A program made the translations under genes and the position numbers. The notes under the pieces are model-generated. The model did not search any database, had not been told where the DNA came from, and was given only the letters and a program-made list of their open reading frames with translations. A stretch of DNA of 64,000 nt from Robertkochia sediminum (GTDB lineage Bacteria > Bacteroidota > Bacteroidia > Flavobacteriales > Flavobacteriaceae): the NCBI RefSeq assembly GCF_016786255.1, contig NZ_JADMKT010000080.1, forward strand, positions 8,796 through 72,795, read 5' to 3'. Within the stretch, counting starts at the first letter, position 1. Each line of letters opens with the position of its first letter. This document shows, one piece after another, positions 16,142 to 24,288 of the stretch.

Positions 16142-16555
16142 ATGAGTAGGTATATAAGTGTGATCATAGCCTTGTTTCTTACAGTGACACTGTGGTCGCA
16201 GGATCAGGCGGTAAAGGTTGTATTTGATGTTACCGGCGGTAGTGCAAAAGTTCAGGAAGCCGCCGCGCGCCATGCAGATATGATGTCGCAATACTACCCG
16301 AATTCGCAATTCGAGGTAGTGATCTATGGAGGGGCCTCAGATATGGCCCTAAAAGAAAAGTCGACCGTAAGCGATAGGATCGCTGCAATGGCAGCAAGAG
16401 ATAATGTGCATGTGTACCTCTGTCAGGGGACCATGAAACGAAAAGGAATAAAAGAAGAAATGCTTCTTCCGGGAATAGAGACTGTTCCGGACGCCATTAT
16501 GGAATTGGCGCTGAAACAACAACAAGGGTGGAGCTATATAAAAGAAGGTAATTAG
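16142..16555 (+). CDS. Sec-exported DsrE/F-like protein
   Basis: About 137 aa. A signal peptide (MSRYISVIIALFLTVTLWSQ) precedes a single DsrE-like domain: VKVVFDVTGG first strand, FEVVIYGGASDMAL, VHVYLCQGTM with a lone Cys in the active-loop position, and VPDAIMELALKQQQGWSYI at the end, typical of DsrE-family proteins. The start is ATG 16142, since the earlier ATG (16106) overlaps the preceding gene and breaks the signal peptide. It probably forms a pair with the upstream Tat-exported DsrE-like protein. Confidence 0.75.
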   Translation: MSRYISVIIALFLTVTLWSQDQAVKVVFDVTGGSAKVQEAAARHADMMSQYYPNSQFEVVIYGGASDMALKEKSTVSDRIAAMAARDNVHVYLCQGTMKRKGIKEEMLLPGIETVPDAIMELALKQQQGWSYIKEGN

Positions 16556-16733
16556 TCGCCATTACTGGCATGAACATATCGGAAATTGTTATCCGGGACA
16601 TTACAGCAGAGAAGAATACCACTAAAAACATGCATACCATGTTAACTGGGAGTTTTCATATTTGAATTAATTTTGATTTAGCGATCATCAAGTAACTCCG
16701 CTTATTGTAATTTGGGTAGCAATTTCCTTTTTT

Positions 16734-17558
16734 TTATCCCAGGGCAACATCAAGGGTCATCATCACCATGAATCCACCCATAAATCCGAGGGTGGCAATG
16801 TCGGTGTATTTGTCTTGCTGGGTTTCCGGAATTACTTCCTCGACCACTACAAAGATCATGGCTCCGGCAGCAAAGGCCAGGGCATAAGGAAGAATAGGGG
16901 TGAAGAAACTCACCGCCAGTGCTCCGGTAACACCGGCTACAGGCTCTACTATAGCAGAAAGCTGTCCGTACCAAAAACTCTTTTTACGACTAACCCCCTG
17001 CCGGCGTAATGGCATGGAAACGGCGATCCCTTCAGGAAAGTTCTGGATCCCGATCCCGATCGCCAGGATCACAGCCCCTGCAATAGAGGCCTCGGGAATA
17101 CCGGCAGCAACACCACCGAACAATACCCCCACAGCAAGACCTTCCGGAATGTTGTGCAAGGTTATGGCCAGTACCAATAAGGTGGTTTTGTGTAGCTTGG
17201 TTTCTACCCCTTCCTTTTCGCTGGGCTTGAAATTAATATGAAGGTGGGGTAAGAACTTATCCAGCACAAAGAGGAATAACGCCCCCAAGCCAAACCCTAC
17301 AACCGCAGGAATGGTCTTTTCGAAACCTTCCCCTTCACTCATTTCAATAGCAGGCGCCAATAAACTCCAGAAACTCGCAGCAACCATAACCCCTCCCGTA
17401 AATCCGAGCATTCCATCGAGAACACTGCGCTTCATGGTCTTGAAAAAGAAGACCACAGAAGCTCCCAAAGCGGTAACTACCCAGGTAAAGGTGGTGGCAA
17501 TAAGGGCCCCGACTACGGGATCAAGTCCCTTAAAGAATTCAATGATGCTGTTAAACAT
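16734..17558 (-). CDS. ZIP family divalent metal transporter (ZupT-like)
   Basis: 274-aa inner-membrane transporter with about eight hydrophobic segments. The ZIP metal-binding motifs are visible: His135-Asn-Ile-Pro-Glu139-Gly in helix 4 and Asn173-Phe-Pro-Glu176-Gly in helix 5. A short cytoplasmic-type loop with HLHINF (about 105-110) could bind metal. ZIPs import Zn(II), Fe(II) or Mn(II). It is transcribed divergently from a TonB-dependent receptor across a 157-bp AT-rich interval, suggesting the two take up the same metal across both membranes. The 178 bp downstream (16556-16733) hold nothing I recognise. Confidence 0.9.
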   Translation of the reverse strand: MFNSIIEFFKGLDPVVGALIATTFTWVVTALGASVVFFFKTMKRSVLDGMLGFTGGVMVAASFWSLLAPAIEMSEGEGFEKTIPAVVGFGLGALFLFVLDKFLPHLHINFKPSEKEGVETKLHKTTLLVLAITLHNIPEGLAVGVLFGGVAAGIPEASIAGAVILAIGIGIQNFPEGIAVSMPLRRQGVSRKKSFWYGQLSAIVEPVAGVTGALAVSFFTPILPYALAFAAGAMIFVVVEEVIPETQQDKYTDIATLGFMGGFMVMMTLDVALG

Positions 17559-17664
17559 AGTGCTGTATTTTATTTGATCGGGGGGTGTTGATCGGGTAAA
17601 TACCCTAGGATCACTTTCTCCCCGGTAAGATCTTTATTCGATTGTTTAGCAAAATTACATTTTT

Positions 17665-17691
17665 AACTGTAAAAACAAATTTTTAGCTTTG
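17665..17691 (+). promoter_or_regulatory. TonB-receptor promoter with adjacent inverted repeat
   Basis: TAGCTTTG (17684-17691) matches TAnnTTTG, 24 bp before ATG 17716. Immediately upstream lies the inverted repeat TTTTTA-ACTG-TAAAAA, which could be an operator for a metal regulator in this divergent region. The operator role is a guess. Confidence 0.4.
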
Positions 17692-17715
17692 TCTAAAAAT
17701 ATATTTCACCAAACT

Positions 17716-19980
17716 ATGAAAGATGTGCTAAGGGGTTGTTTGTTAATGCTGTTTATAAATGTGTTACAGGGGCAGGAGTTGCGTGTTGAGGTGGTGGATG
17801 CCCAGGGTGCATTACCCTACGCCAATGTCTGGTTAGAAGAATTGGAAAAGGGAGCGCCTACCGGAAATGATGGTGTGGCGGTGCTCACTGGCATTCCTAA
17901 AGGGAGGCTCACTCTCGTAGTTTCTTTTACCGGATACACCACCTACAGGAAAAGAGTGCGCATAGGTGAGGGGCAAAATGTGGTTCAAGTGATGATGCAG
18001 CCCATGGAAAGCCTCGATGAGGTCGTGGTTTCAGGGACACTCAGGCCGGTGAGCAGGATGGAAACTCCTGTGCCGGTTGAAGTCTATCAGCCTACCTTCT
18101 TTAAGAAGAATCCTTCTGCCAATATTTTTGATGCCCTCCAAATGGTTAACGGCGTGCGACCGCAGGTAAATTGCAATGTGTGTAATACCGGCGATATTCA
18201 TATTAACGGACTCGAAGGGCCGTACACGCTGGTATTGATTGACGGCATGCCCTTGGTGGGTGGTCTGGCGAGTGTTTACGGACTCTCAGGGATCCCGAAT
18301 TCCCTGGTAGATCGTATTGAGATCGTTAAGGGGCCCGCTTCTTCTATTTACGGGAGTCAGGCCGTGGGCGGATTGATCAATGTGATCACCAAAGATGCCG
18401 AACTGGTGAACACCTTGAGCTTCGACAGTTTTTACAGCGATTGGGGAGAGTGGAACGTAGATCTCGGATTTAAGACCGGGGTTGGTAAGGTGGCCGATGT
18501 GCTCACCGGAGTTAATTATTTTAACTACGATACGCCTGTAGATAATAACGGAGATAATTTTACCGATCTCACCCTGCAACACCGGGTTTCGGTATTTCAG
18601 AAATGGAACTTTAAAAGGGCTTCCGGAAAGGCTTTCGATCTCGCCGGAAGATTTTTCTATGAAGACCGCTGGGGAGGGGAAATGCAATGGACTCCTGAAT
18701 TCCGCGGGGGTACAGAGGTTTATGGAGAAAGTATCTATACCCGCCGTTTTGAGGTCATGGGAAATTACGAACTGCCCTTTGCAGAACCCGTGATGCTCAA
18801 TTTCTCCTATACCGACCACGATCAGAATTCGGTCTATGGTGATACGCCTTACCTGGCTACCCAACGCAACGGATTTTCGCAGCTTACCTGGAACCGCGAT
18901 CTGGGCATGCACGGAATGCTGGTAGGAACAGCGTTGCGATATACCTATTATAACGACGATACCCCTGCCACGGCCAACGATGCCGGCGACGCCCCCGATG
19001 AGGTGTTTATCCCCGGGATTTTTGTGCAGGATGAAATGACCTTGAATAAAAAAATGAAATGGCTGGTGGGAGCCCGCCTGGATTACGATAAAAGACACGG
19101 GACTATTTTTACACCCCGAACAGCGTTCAAGTGGTCGGTAACCGATAATGATATCCTGAGGTTTAATGCCGGCACCGGATTTAGGGTGGTGAATCTGTTT
19201 ACCGAAGACCATGCCTCCCTCACCGGCGCCCGTGATGTGGTGATCACAGAAGATCTTCAGCCCGAGCGTTCGTGGAACGTGAATCTCAATTACCTCAAGA
19301 AGATCTACACTTCCAAAGGGCATTTTATAGGTCTCGATCTTTCTACATGGTATACACGCTTTAGTAATGTGATCCTTCCCGATTACGATACAGAACCCGA
19401 TAAGATCCTTTATAGTAACCTGGATGGGTATGGGGTGTCTGCCGGAATGAGTATTAATGCCGATGTCATGCTGAGAAGTGGCTGGAAGCTCACCGCGGGT
19501 GCCAGTGTAATGGATGTGCACAATGTAGAAGATGGCGAGCGTTTTCGGCCTGTGCTTACCGAAAGGTTTACAGGGACCTGGGGACTTAGCTATAGCGTGC
19601 CTTTCTGGGATCTCGATATCGACTATACCGGAAATGTATACGGCCCTATGCGCCTGCCATTGCTAAGTGATCTCGATCCGAGATCACCGGAGTCGCCATG
19701 GTACAGCTTGCAGAATATTCAGTTTACCTACAAAGGCTTTAAAGGTATCGAGCTCTATGCCGGGGTAAAGAACCTCTTAAACTGGACTCCCGATCAGGAC
19801 GTTCCCTTCCTTATAGCCCGGGCTAATGATCCCTTCGATAAAAATGTGACCTTTGATAATGCGGGGAACGCCTTGCCAACTCCCGATAATCCTTATGCCC
19901 TCACCTTTGATCCTTCGTATGTGTATGCTTCGAACCAGGGGATACGCACTTTTTTCGGACTGAGGTATGATCTTAACTAG
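17716..19980 (+). CDS. TonB-dependent outer-membrane receptor (probable metal/siderophore)
   Basis: About 754 aa. After a signal peptide (to about ...LQGQ) come a carboxypeptidase-regulatory-like domain (about 20-100), the plug (about 105-240, with INGLEGPYTLVLIDGMPLVGG and RIEIVKGPASSIYGSQAVGGLINVIT) and a 22-strand-type barrel to the C-terminal FFGLRYDLN. The plug contains a Cys-x2-Cys (NCNVCNTGD), unusual for this family and a candidate metal ligand or disulfide. Start: a TTG at 17689 is possible but lies inside the -7 promoter box, so ATG 17716 is preferred. The divergent ZIP gene supports metal uptake. Not part of a SusCD pair. Confidence 0.88.
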   Translation: MKDVLRGCLLMLFINVLQGQELRVEVVDAQGALPYANVWLEELEKGAPTGNDGVAVLTGIPKGRLTLVVSFTGYTTYRKRVRIGEGQNVVQVMMQPMESLDEVVVSGTLRPVSRMETPVPVEVYQPTFFKKNPSANIFDALQMVNGVRPQVNCNVCNTGDIHINGLEGPYTLVLIDGMPLVGGLASVYGLSGIPNSLVDRIEIVKGPASSIYGSQAVGGLINVITKDAELVNTLSFDSFYSDWGEWNVDLGFKTGVGKVADVLTGVNYFNYDTPVDNNGDNFTDLTLQHRVSVFQKWNFKRASGKAFDLAGRFFYEDRWGGEMQWTPEFRGGTEVYGESIYTRRFEVMGNYELPFAEPVMLNFSYTDHDQNSVYGDTPYLATQRNGFSQLTWNRDLGMHGMLVGTALRYTYYNDDTPATANDAGDAPDEVFIPGIFVQDEMTLNKKMKWLVGARLDYDKRHGTIFTPRTAFKWSVTDNDILRFNAGTGFRVVNLFTEDHASLTGARDVVITEDLQPERSWNVNLNYLKKIYTSKGHFIGLDLSTWYTRFSNVILPDYDTEPDKILYSNLDGYGVSAGMSINADVMLRSGWKLTAGASVMDVHNVEDGERFRPVLTERFTGTWGLSYSVPFWDLDIDYTGNVYGPMRLPLLSDLDPRSPESPWYSLQNIQFTYKGFKGIELYAGVKNLLNWTPDQDVPFLIARANDPFDKNVTFDNAGNALPTPDNPYALTFDPSYVYASNQGIRTFFGLRYDLN

Positions 19981-20033
19981 GTTGATGACGGACAAAAGGC
20001 TGCAGATGGGTTTTATTTTTTTATCTTCAAGGC

Positions 20034-21215
20034 GTGAAAAAACCTACCGTAAATGCTAATTATGACCTGGTGATCGTTGGGGGCGGGGCCTCCGGACTGC
20101 TGCTGGCAGACCAGCTCATGACCGATCCGTTCTACAGCGGCCATCGTATCCTGATCATTGAAAAGGAAGAAAAGACCGTCAACGACCGTACCTGGTGTTT
20201 TTGGGAGATAGGTGAAGGCCCCTATGACGACCTGCTTTGTGCCACCTGGGACGAAGCAGAGGTGAAGAGCGTACAGGGTGATATGGCCTTTTCCATGACG
20301 CCCTATCGCTACAAGAAGCTGCGTAGCGCCTATTTCTATACAGCCATACACCAAAAGATCAAAGCGGCCACCAACGTCGAATTGCTCAGAGACGAGGTGC
20401 TTGATCTCCGGGATTTGGATAGTCATGTAGCTGTTGTACTTGGCGATAAGGAGATCACAGCCAAAAAGGTCTTTAATAGCGTTCGGGATCTTAGCGTAAT
20501 TAAGGGCAATGCTACCTATCCTTTATTGCAGCAGCATTTTATAGGATGGTTCGTAAAAACCAAAGAGCCCGTATTCAATACCCGCCGGGTAACCCTGATG
20601 GATTTTTCGGTACCTCAGAAAGGGAATACCCGTTTTATGTATCTCTTACCCCAAAGCGCGAACAGAGCCCTGTTGGAGTATACGCTCTTTTCGGCAGAAG
20701 TCCTGGAGCCGAGGGAATACGAGGAAGCCATAAAACAGTATTTAAGTCAACTCGGGGTAACCGAATATGAGGTCGTGGAAAAAGAGGCCGGTAATATTCC
20801 TATGAGCTCTTATCCGTTTCATAAGGCGAATACCGGGAATATGATGTATATAGGGACTGCAGGGGGGTGGACAAAACCCAGTACCGGGTATACCTTTTAT
20901 CGCGCCCTGAGAAGAGCGAGCGCGCTTGCAGCCTTTCTGAAAAGTGATCAGGACCTCCGAAAGTTCAAGGGCACCTCGCGTTTTGATCTCTATGACCGCA
21001 TTTTTCTTGAAGTGCTTTATCAACACAATGAGCGGGGAGCAGAATTGTTCGGTCGCCTCTTTCAGAAGAATAAACCCGAACAGATCTTCAAATTCCTTGA
21101 TGATCAAACCCGGCCGTTAGAAGAACTGCGCATCATTGCTACCATGCCGCAATGGCTGTTCCTGAAACATCTGCTTCGTATTGTGGGGAAGGTATTAAGT
21201 GGTGCGTCGCATTAA
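20034..21215 (+). CDS. crtY: Lycopene beta-cyclase, CrtY type
   Basis: 393-aa FAD/NAD(P)-binding protein. The Rossmann motif is VIVGGGASGLLLADQL (about 12-27), followed by the cyclase hallmark DRTWCFWE (about 58-65), a PYRYKKLRS region, a central R-x-T-L-M-D-F segment and C-terminal IGTAGGWTKPSTGYTF, all typical of CrtY/CrtL cyclases that convert lycopene to beta-carotene in the membrane. The start is GTG (20034). It is convergent with the polyprenyl synthase gene and overlaps it by 21 bp. The other carotenoid genes are not in the window. Confidence 0.92.
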   Translation: MKKPTVNANYDLVIVGGGASGLLLADQLMTDPFYSGHRILIIEKEEKTVNDRTWCFWEIGEGPYDDLLCATWDEAEVKSVQGDMAFSMTPYRYKKLRSAYFYTAIHQKIKAATNVELLRDEVLDLRDLDSHVAVVLGDKEITAKKVFNSVRDLSVIKGNATYPLLQQHFIGWFVKTKEPVFNTRRVTLMDFSVPQKGNTRFMYLLPQSANRALLEYTLFSAEVLEPREYEEAIKQYLSQLGVTEYEVVEKEAGNIPMSSYPFHKANTGNMMYIGTAGGWTKPSTGYTFYRALRRASALAAFLKSDQDLRKFKGTSRFDLYDRIFLEVLYQHNERGAELFGRLFQKNKPEQIFKFLDDQTRPLEELRIIATMPQWLFLKHLLRIVGKVLSGASH

Positions 21216-22169
21216 CCCCATAGCGAAGGCGCGTAGGAGATCCTTGCCCGAATCAGAAATAGCCATATGATCAAGCGTATTCAATGCCTTGTTGGTGTAG
21301 CTTTCAATAGCCTCCAGGGTGATGTCCTTGGCGCCGCTGGACACCATGAGCTCCATCACCGATCTCACCTTATCTGAAGGATCTTTAGGGTAAACAGAAT
21401 ACAGATGCTCTAATTGACGGGCATCTTCGGGGTCAAGACGCTCGAGCGTACGCAAATAGATATAGGTTTTCTTGTTCTCCATGATATCTCCACCAACCTG
21501 CTTACCAAAACTTTCCTGGTCTCCAAATACGTCGAGGTAGTCGTCCATGATCTGGAAGGCGATACCCAGGTTGATCCCGAAATCATAAATGCCATTGGCG
21601 TCTTCTTCTGAAGCACCTGCAATGATAGCACCCATTTTAAGACTGGCTCCCAGGAGCACCGCTGTTTTATAGGTGATCATTTTCAGGTACTCGTCTATAC
21701 TAACATCATCGCGATTCTCAAAGTCTACATCGTATTGTTGTCCTTCACAAACCTCAATAGCCGTTTTGCTAAAGAGCTTTGCCAACTCGCGAAAGGTAGC
21801 AGGTTCGTAGTTTTCGAATAATTGATAGGCGAGAATAAGCATGGCATCACCGGAAAGGATCCCGGTGTTGATGTCCCACTTTTCATGAACGGTTTCCTTA
21901 CCCCTGCGAAGCGGAGCGTCGTCCATAATGTCGTCATGTACCAGAGAAAAATTGTGAAAGATCTCTACCGCAAGTGCAGCGTCTAAAGCATCCTTATGGT
22001 CGCCTCCAAAAAGATCGGCAGTCACCAGGGTAAGGGTGGGGCGTAAACGCTTTCCACCCAAGCCCATGATATAGTTCATGGGTTCGTATAGGTTAACAGG
22101 TTCTCTTTTGGTGGTTCGCGATTCCAGATAGGAGATAAATGCCTGGCGGTAGGCCTCGATACTTAACAT
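21195..22169 (-). CDS. Polyprenyl (geranylgeranyl/farnesyl) diphosphate synthase
   Basis: 324-aa trans-isoprenyl diphosphate synthase. The first Asp-rich motif is in HDDIMDDAPLRRG (about 83-95) and the second is DDYLDVFGD (about 210-218), with GGKRLRP near 44-50 for IPP binding; the length is normal. A Phe lies five residues before the first Asp-rich motif, a position that helps set product length, but product (C15 or C20) cannot be fixed by eye. The neighbouring lycopene cyclase makes GGPP for carotenoids reasonable. The 3' end overlaps crtY tail to tail. Confidence 0.92.
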   Translation of the reverse strand: MLSIEAYRQAFISYLESRTTKREPVNLYEPMNYIMGLGGKRLRPTLTLVTADLFGGDHKDALDAALAVEIFHNFSLVHDDIMDDAPLRRGKETVHEKWDINTGILSGDAMLILAYQLFENYEPATFRELAKLFSKTAIEVCEGQQYDVDFENRDDVSIDEYLKMITYKTAVLLGASLKMGAIIAGASEEDANGIYDFGINLGIAFQIMDDYLDVFGDQESFGKQVGGDIMENKKTYIYLRTLERLDPEDARQLEHLYSVYPKDPSDKVRSVMELMVSSGAKDITLEAIESYTNKALNTLDHMAISDSGKDLLRAFAMGLMRRTT

Positions 22170-22249
22170 GAAAACAATTTTTCAGCTAAAATACCACAAA
22201 TCGTCATTCCTTACTCTATGGGTGAGATGTTAAATAAATGTAAAACGAT

Positions 22250-22277
22250 GGAAACTTTTTAAGTTTTTAAAGTTTCC
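22250..22277. promoter_or_regulatory. Candidate TetR operator (perfect 9-bp inverted repeat)
   Basis: GGAAACTTT (22250-22258) and AAAGTTTCC (22269-22277) form a perfect inverted repeat around a 10-bp spacer. It covers the -33 region of the tetR promoter (-7 box at 22283-22290), the normal place for an autoregulatory TetR operator. Confidence 0.65.
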
Positions 22278-22282
22278 TGGAT

Positions 22283-22290
22283 TAACTTTG
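22283..22290 (+). promoter_or_regulatory. -7 box of the tetR-efflux operon
   Basis: TAACTTTG matches TAnnTTTG and ends 8 bp before the ATG at 22299, so the 5' leader would be only a few bases long. The inverted repeat at 22250-22277 sits just upstream. Confidence 0.6.
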
Positions 22291-22298
22291 CAGCCACT

Positions 22299-22910
22299 AT
22301 GAGAGAAAATATCCTTAATAAAAGCGCAGAAATGTTCCTGAGACTCGGATTTAAGAGTGTCACCATGGACGACCTTGCCGCAGAAATGGGGATCTCCAAA
22401 AAAACCATTTATCAGCATTATAAGAATAAGACAGAACTCGTAGAGGCTTCTGTGTTTCATGTATTCGATAGTGTTTGCGGTCAGATCAATACGGTTTGCG
22501 ACCCGGAGATCAGTCCGATCCGGGAGCTTTACCAGATCAAAAGGGTCGTGCGGGAGTATTTTGGAGATGAAGAGAGCATGGCGTATAACCAGTTGAAGAA
22601 ATTCTATCCGAATCTTTTTGAGCAGCTCATGAAAAAGAAGTACCAGGTGTTCGTAGAAAGCGTTAGCGATAACCTCCGAAGGGGAATAACCATGGGATTG
22701 TTTCGCGAAGACATCGACATTTTCTTCACCTCCAGGATGTACTTTTCCGGAATGAGCAGTATCAAAGACAGCGATATGTTTCCCCCTGTAGAACATTCTG
22801 TACCCACATTAACAGCCCTTTTTCTGGAGTATCACCTGCGGGCTATTGTTACCGAAAGGGGACTCGAAGAACTCAATCAGTTTATAAACGAAGAAAAAAT
22901 AACGCAATAA
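22299..22910 (+). CDS. TetR/AcrR family transcriptional regulator
   Basis: 203-aa regulator. The N-terminal TetR helix-turn-helix is clear (ILNKSAEMFLRLGFKSVTMDDLAAEMGISKKTIYQHYKNKTELV, residues about 4-47), followed by an all-helical ligand and dimer domain. It heads an operon with TolC, MFP and RND genes; its stop codon overlaps the next ATG. It most likely represses the operon through the inverted repeat at 22250-22277. Confidence 0.93.
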   Translation: MRENILNKSAEMFLRLGFKSVTMDDLAAEMGISKKTIYQHYKNKTELVEASVFHVFDSVCGQINTVCDPEISPIRELYQIKRVVREYFGDEESMAYNQLKKFYPNLFEQLMKKKYQVFVESVSDNLRRGITMGLFREDIDIFFTSRMYFSGMSSIKDSDMFPPVEHSVPTLTALFLEYHLRAIVTERGLEELNQFINEEKITQ

Positions 22911-24262
22911 TGAAGAAATACCTGGTCATCGCATTTGCGATCGCACTGTTCAAGGTTAGCGCCCAGGAAAGGCACTATAGCTTTTCGATGGATGAGGCTA
23001 TAAACTTTGCATTAGATAGCAGCTTCACGGCCGTTAATTCGAGACGTGAGGTGGCCAAGGCCCTGAAAAAGAAATGGGAAACCACGGCTGCCGGTTTGCC
23101 CCAGATCGATGGAGTTGTTGATTATCAGAATCAGCTTAAACAGCCTGTGTCTCCTATTCCTGCAGAATTTTTTGGAGGAGAACCGGGAGAGTTCGTTCCT
23201 GTGGTTTTCGGGGTACGCCAGCAAATGAACGTTAGCGCTACCCTGCGTCAGCTCATTTTTGACGGGTCTTATCTTGTCGGTTTGCAGGCCGCGAGTACAT
23301 TTCTGGATTACAATGAGAATGCCGACGAAAAGACACGCCTGGAAGTTCGAAAAGCTGTGATCAATGCCTATGGAGGGGTGTTGGTATCGGCAGAACGTAC
23401 AGATATTTTACGCAAAGACCGTGCGACCCTGGTAGAAAATCTCAGGGAAGCAACAGCAACCTTCGAAAACGGATTGTCTGAGGAGGAAACCGTGGAGCAA
23501 TTACAGATCACCCTGTCCCAGATCGAAACAGAATTAAGCAATTCAGAACGCATGCTTGGTATTGCCGAGCAAATGCTGAACCTCACTCTGGGGATCCCGG
23601 TTGATTCGCGGGTAACGCTTACCGATGACCTCAATGACCTGGCCATGAAGAATATGATGCTGGATATCCTTAACGAGGATCTTCAGATCGAGGAGAATGT
23701 AGATTTTAAGATCGCTCAAAACCTTACCCGTCAGCGTGAGCTCGAACTCAAACTGGAAAAGAGCAGGGCCCTGCCCAGCCTGAATGCCTTTGTAAATTAT
23801 GGTACTACAGCCTTTGATCAGGACTTTGTGTTTCTGAACCAGGAAACGCCATGGTATCAGAGTTCGATACTCGGGGTAAGTTTGAACATTCCCATATTCA
23901 GCTCCCTTATGCGAAGTGCGCGTACCCAACAGGCCCGTATCGCCCTCGATCAATCGAGAACTACTTTTGACGAGGCTACGCAACAGATCCTCCTGGAGTA
24001 TGATCAGGCGCGCAGTAATTTCAGGTATGCGGTTGAGAAATACGAAACTTCAGCAAAGAACCTGGAGCTGGCAGAGCGTATAGAATCTAAGAACCAAGTG
24101 AAATTTCGGGAAGGTATAGGAAGTAGCTTTGACCTGAGGCAGGCACAGACACAGCTGTACAGAGCCCAGGAAGCTTATATCGTTTCCATGCTTGATGTGA
24201 TCAATGCTAAAACGGCACTGGAAACCATCTTGAATACCCCTGACCTCAGAATCGAAAATTAA
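22910..24262 (+). CDS. TolC family outer-membrane efflux protein
   Basis: 450 aa with a signal peptide (to about residue 18, VSAQ) and two OEP repeats of long heptad-rich helices (about 30-235 and 245-440), as in TolC. It forms the outer-membrane exit channel of the RND pump encoded downstream. The start codon overlaps the tetR stop (TAATG), implying translational coupling. Confidence 0.93.
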   Translation: MKKYLVIAFAIALFKVSAQERHYSFSMDEAINFALDSSFTAVNSRREVAKALKKKWETTAAGLPQIDGVVDYQNQLKQPVSPIPAEFFGGEPGEFVPVVFGVRQQMNVSATLRQLIFDGSYLVGLQAASTFLDYNENADEKTRLEVRKAVINAYGGVLVSAERTDILRKDRATLVENLREATATFENGLSEEETVEQLQITLSQIETELSNSERMLGIAEQMLNLTLGIPVDSRVTLTDDLNDLAMKNMMLDILNEDLQIEENVDFKIAQNLTRQRELELKLEKSRALPSLNAFVNYGTTAFDQDFVFLNQETPWYQSSILGVSLNIPIFSSLMRSARTQQARIALDQSRTTFDEATQQILLEYDQARSNFRYAVEKYETSAKNLELAERIESKNQVKFREGIGSSFDLRQAQTQLYRAQEAYIVSMLDVINAKTALETILNTPDLRIEN

Positions 24263-24288
24263 GACAACATAAAAAAGGCGGAAAAAGA

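Noticed and set aside
17594-17612. GGTAAATACCCTAGG as a manganese-regulator operator before the ZIP gene
   Set aside because: Only a short palindrome (GGTA-AA-TACC) is present; I cannot match it to a known operator by eye.
18286-19521. 411-codon ORF antisense to the TonB receptor
   Set aside because: Composition is that of a shadow frame (Ile/His-rich, no domain); the receptor on the other strand is unambiguous.
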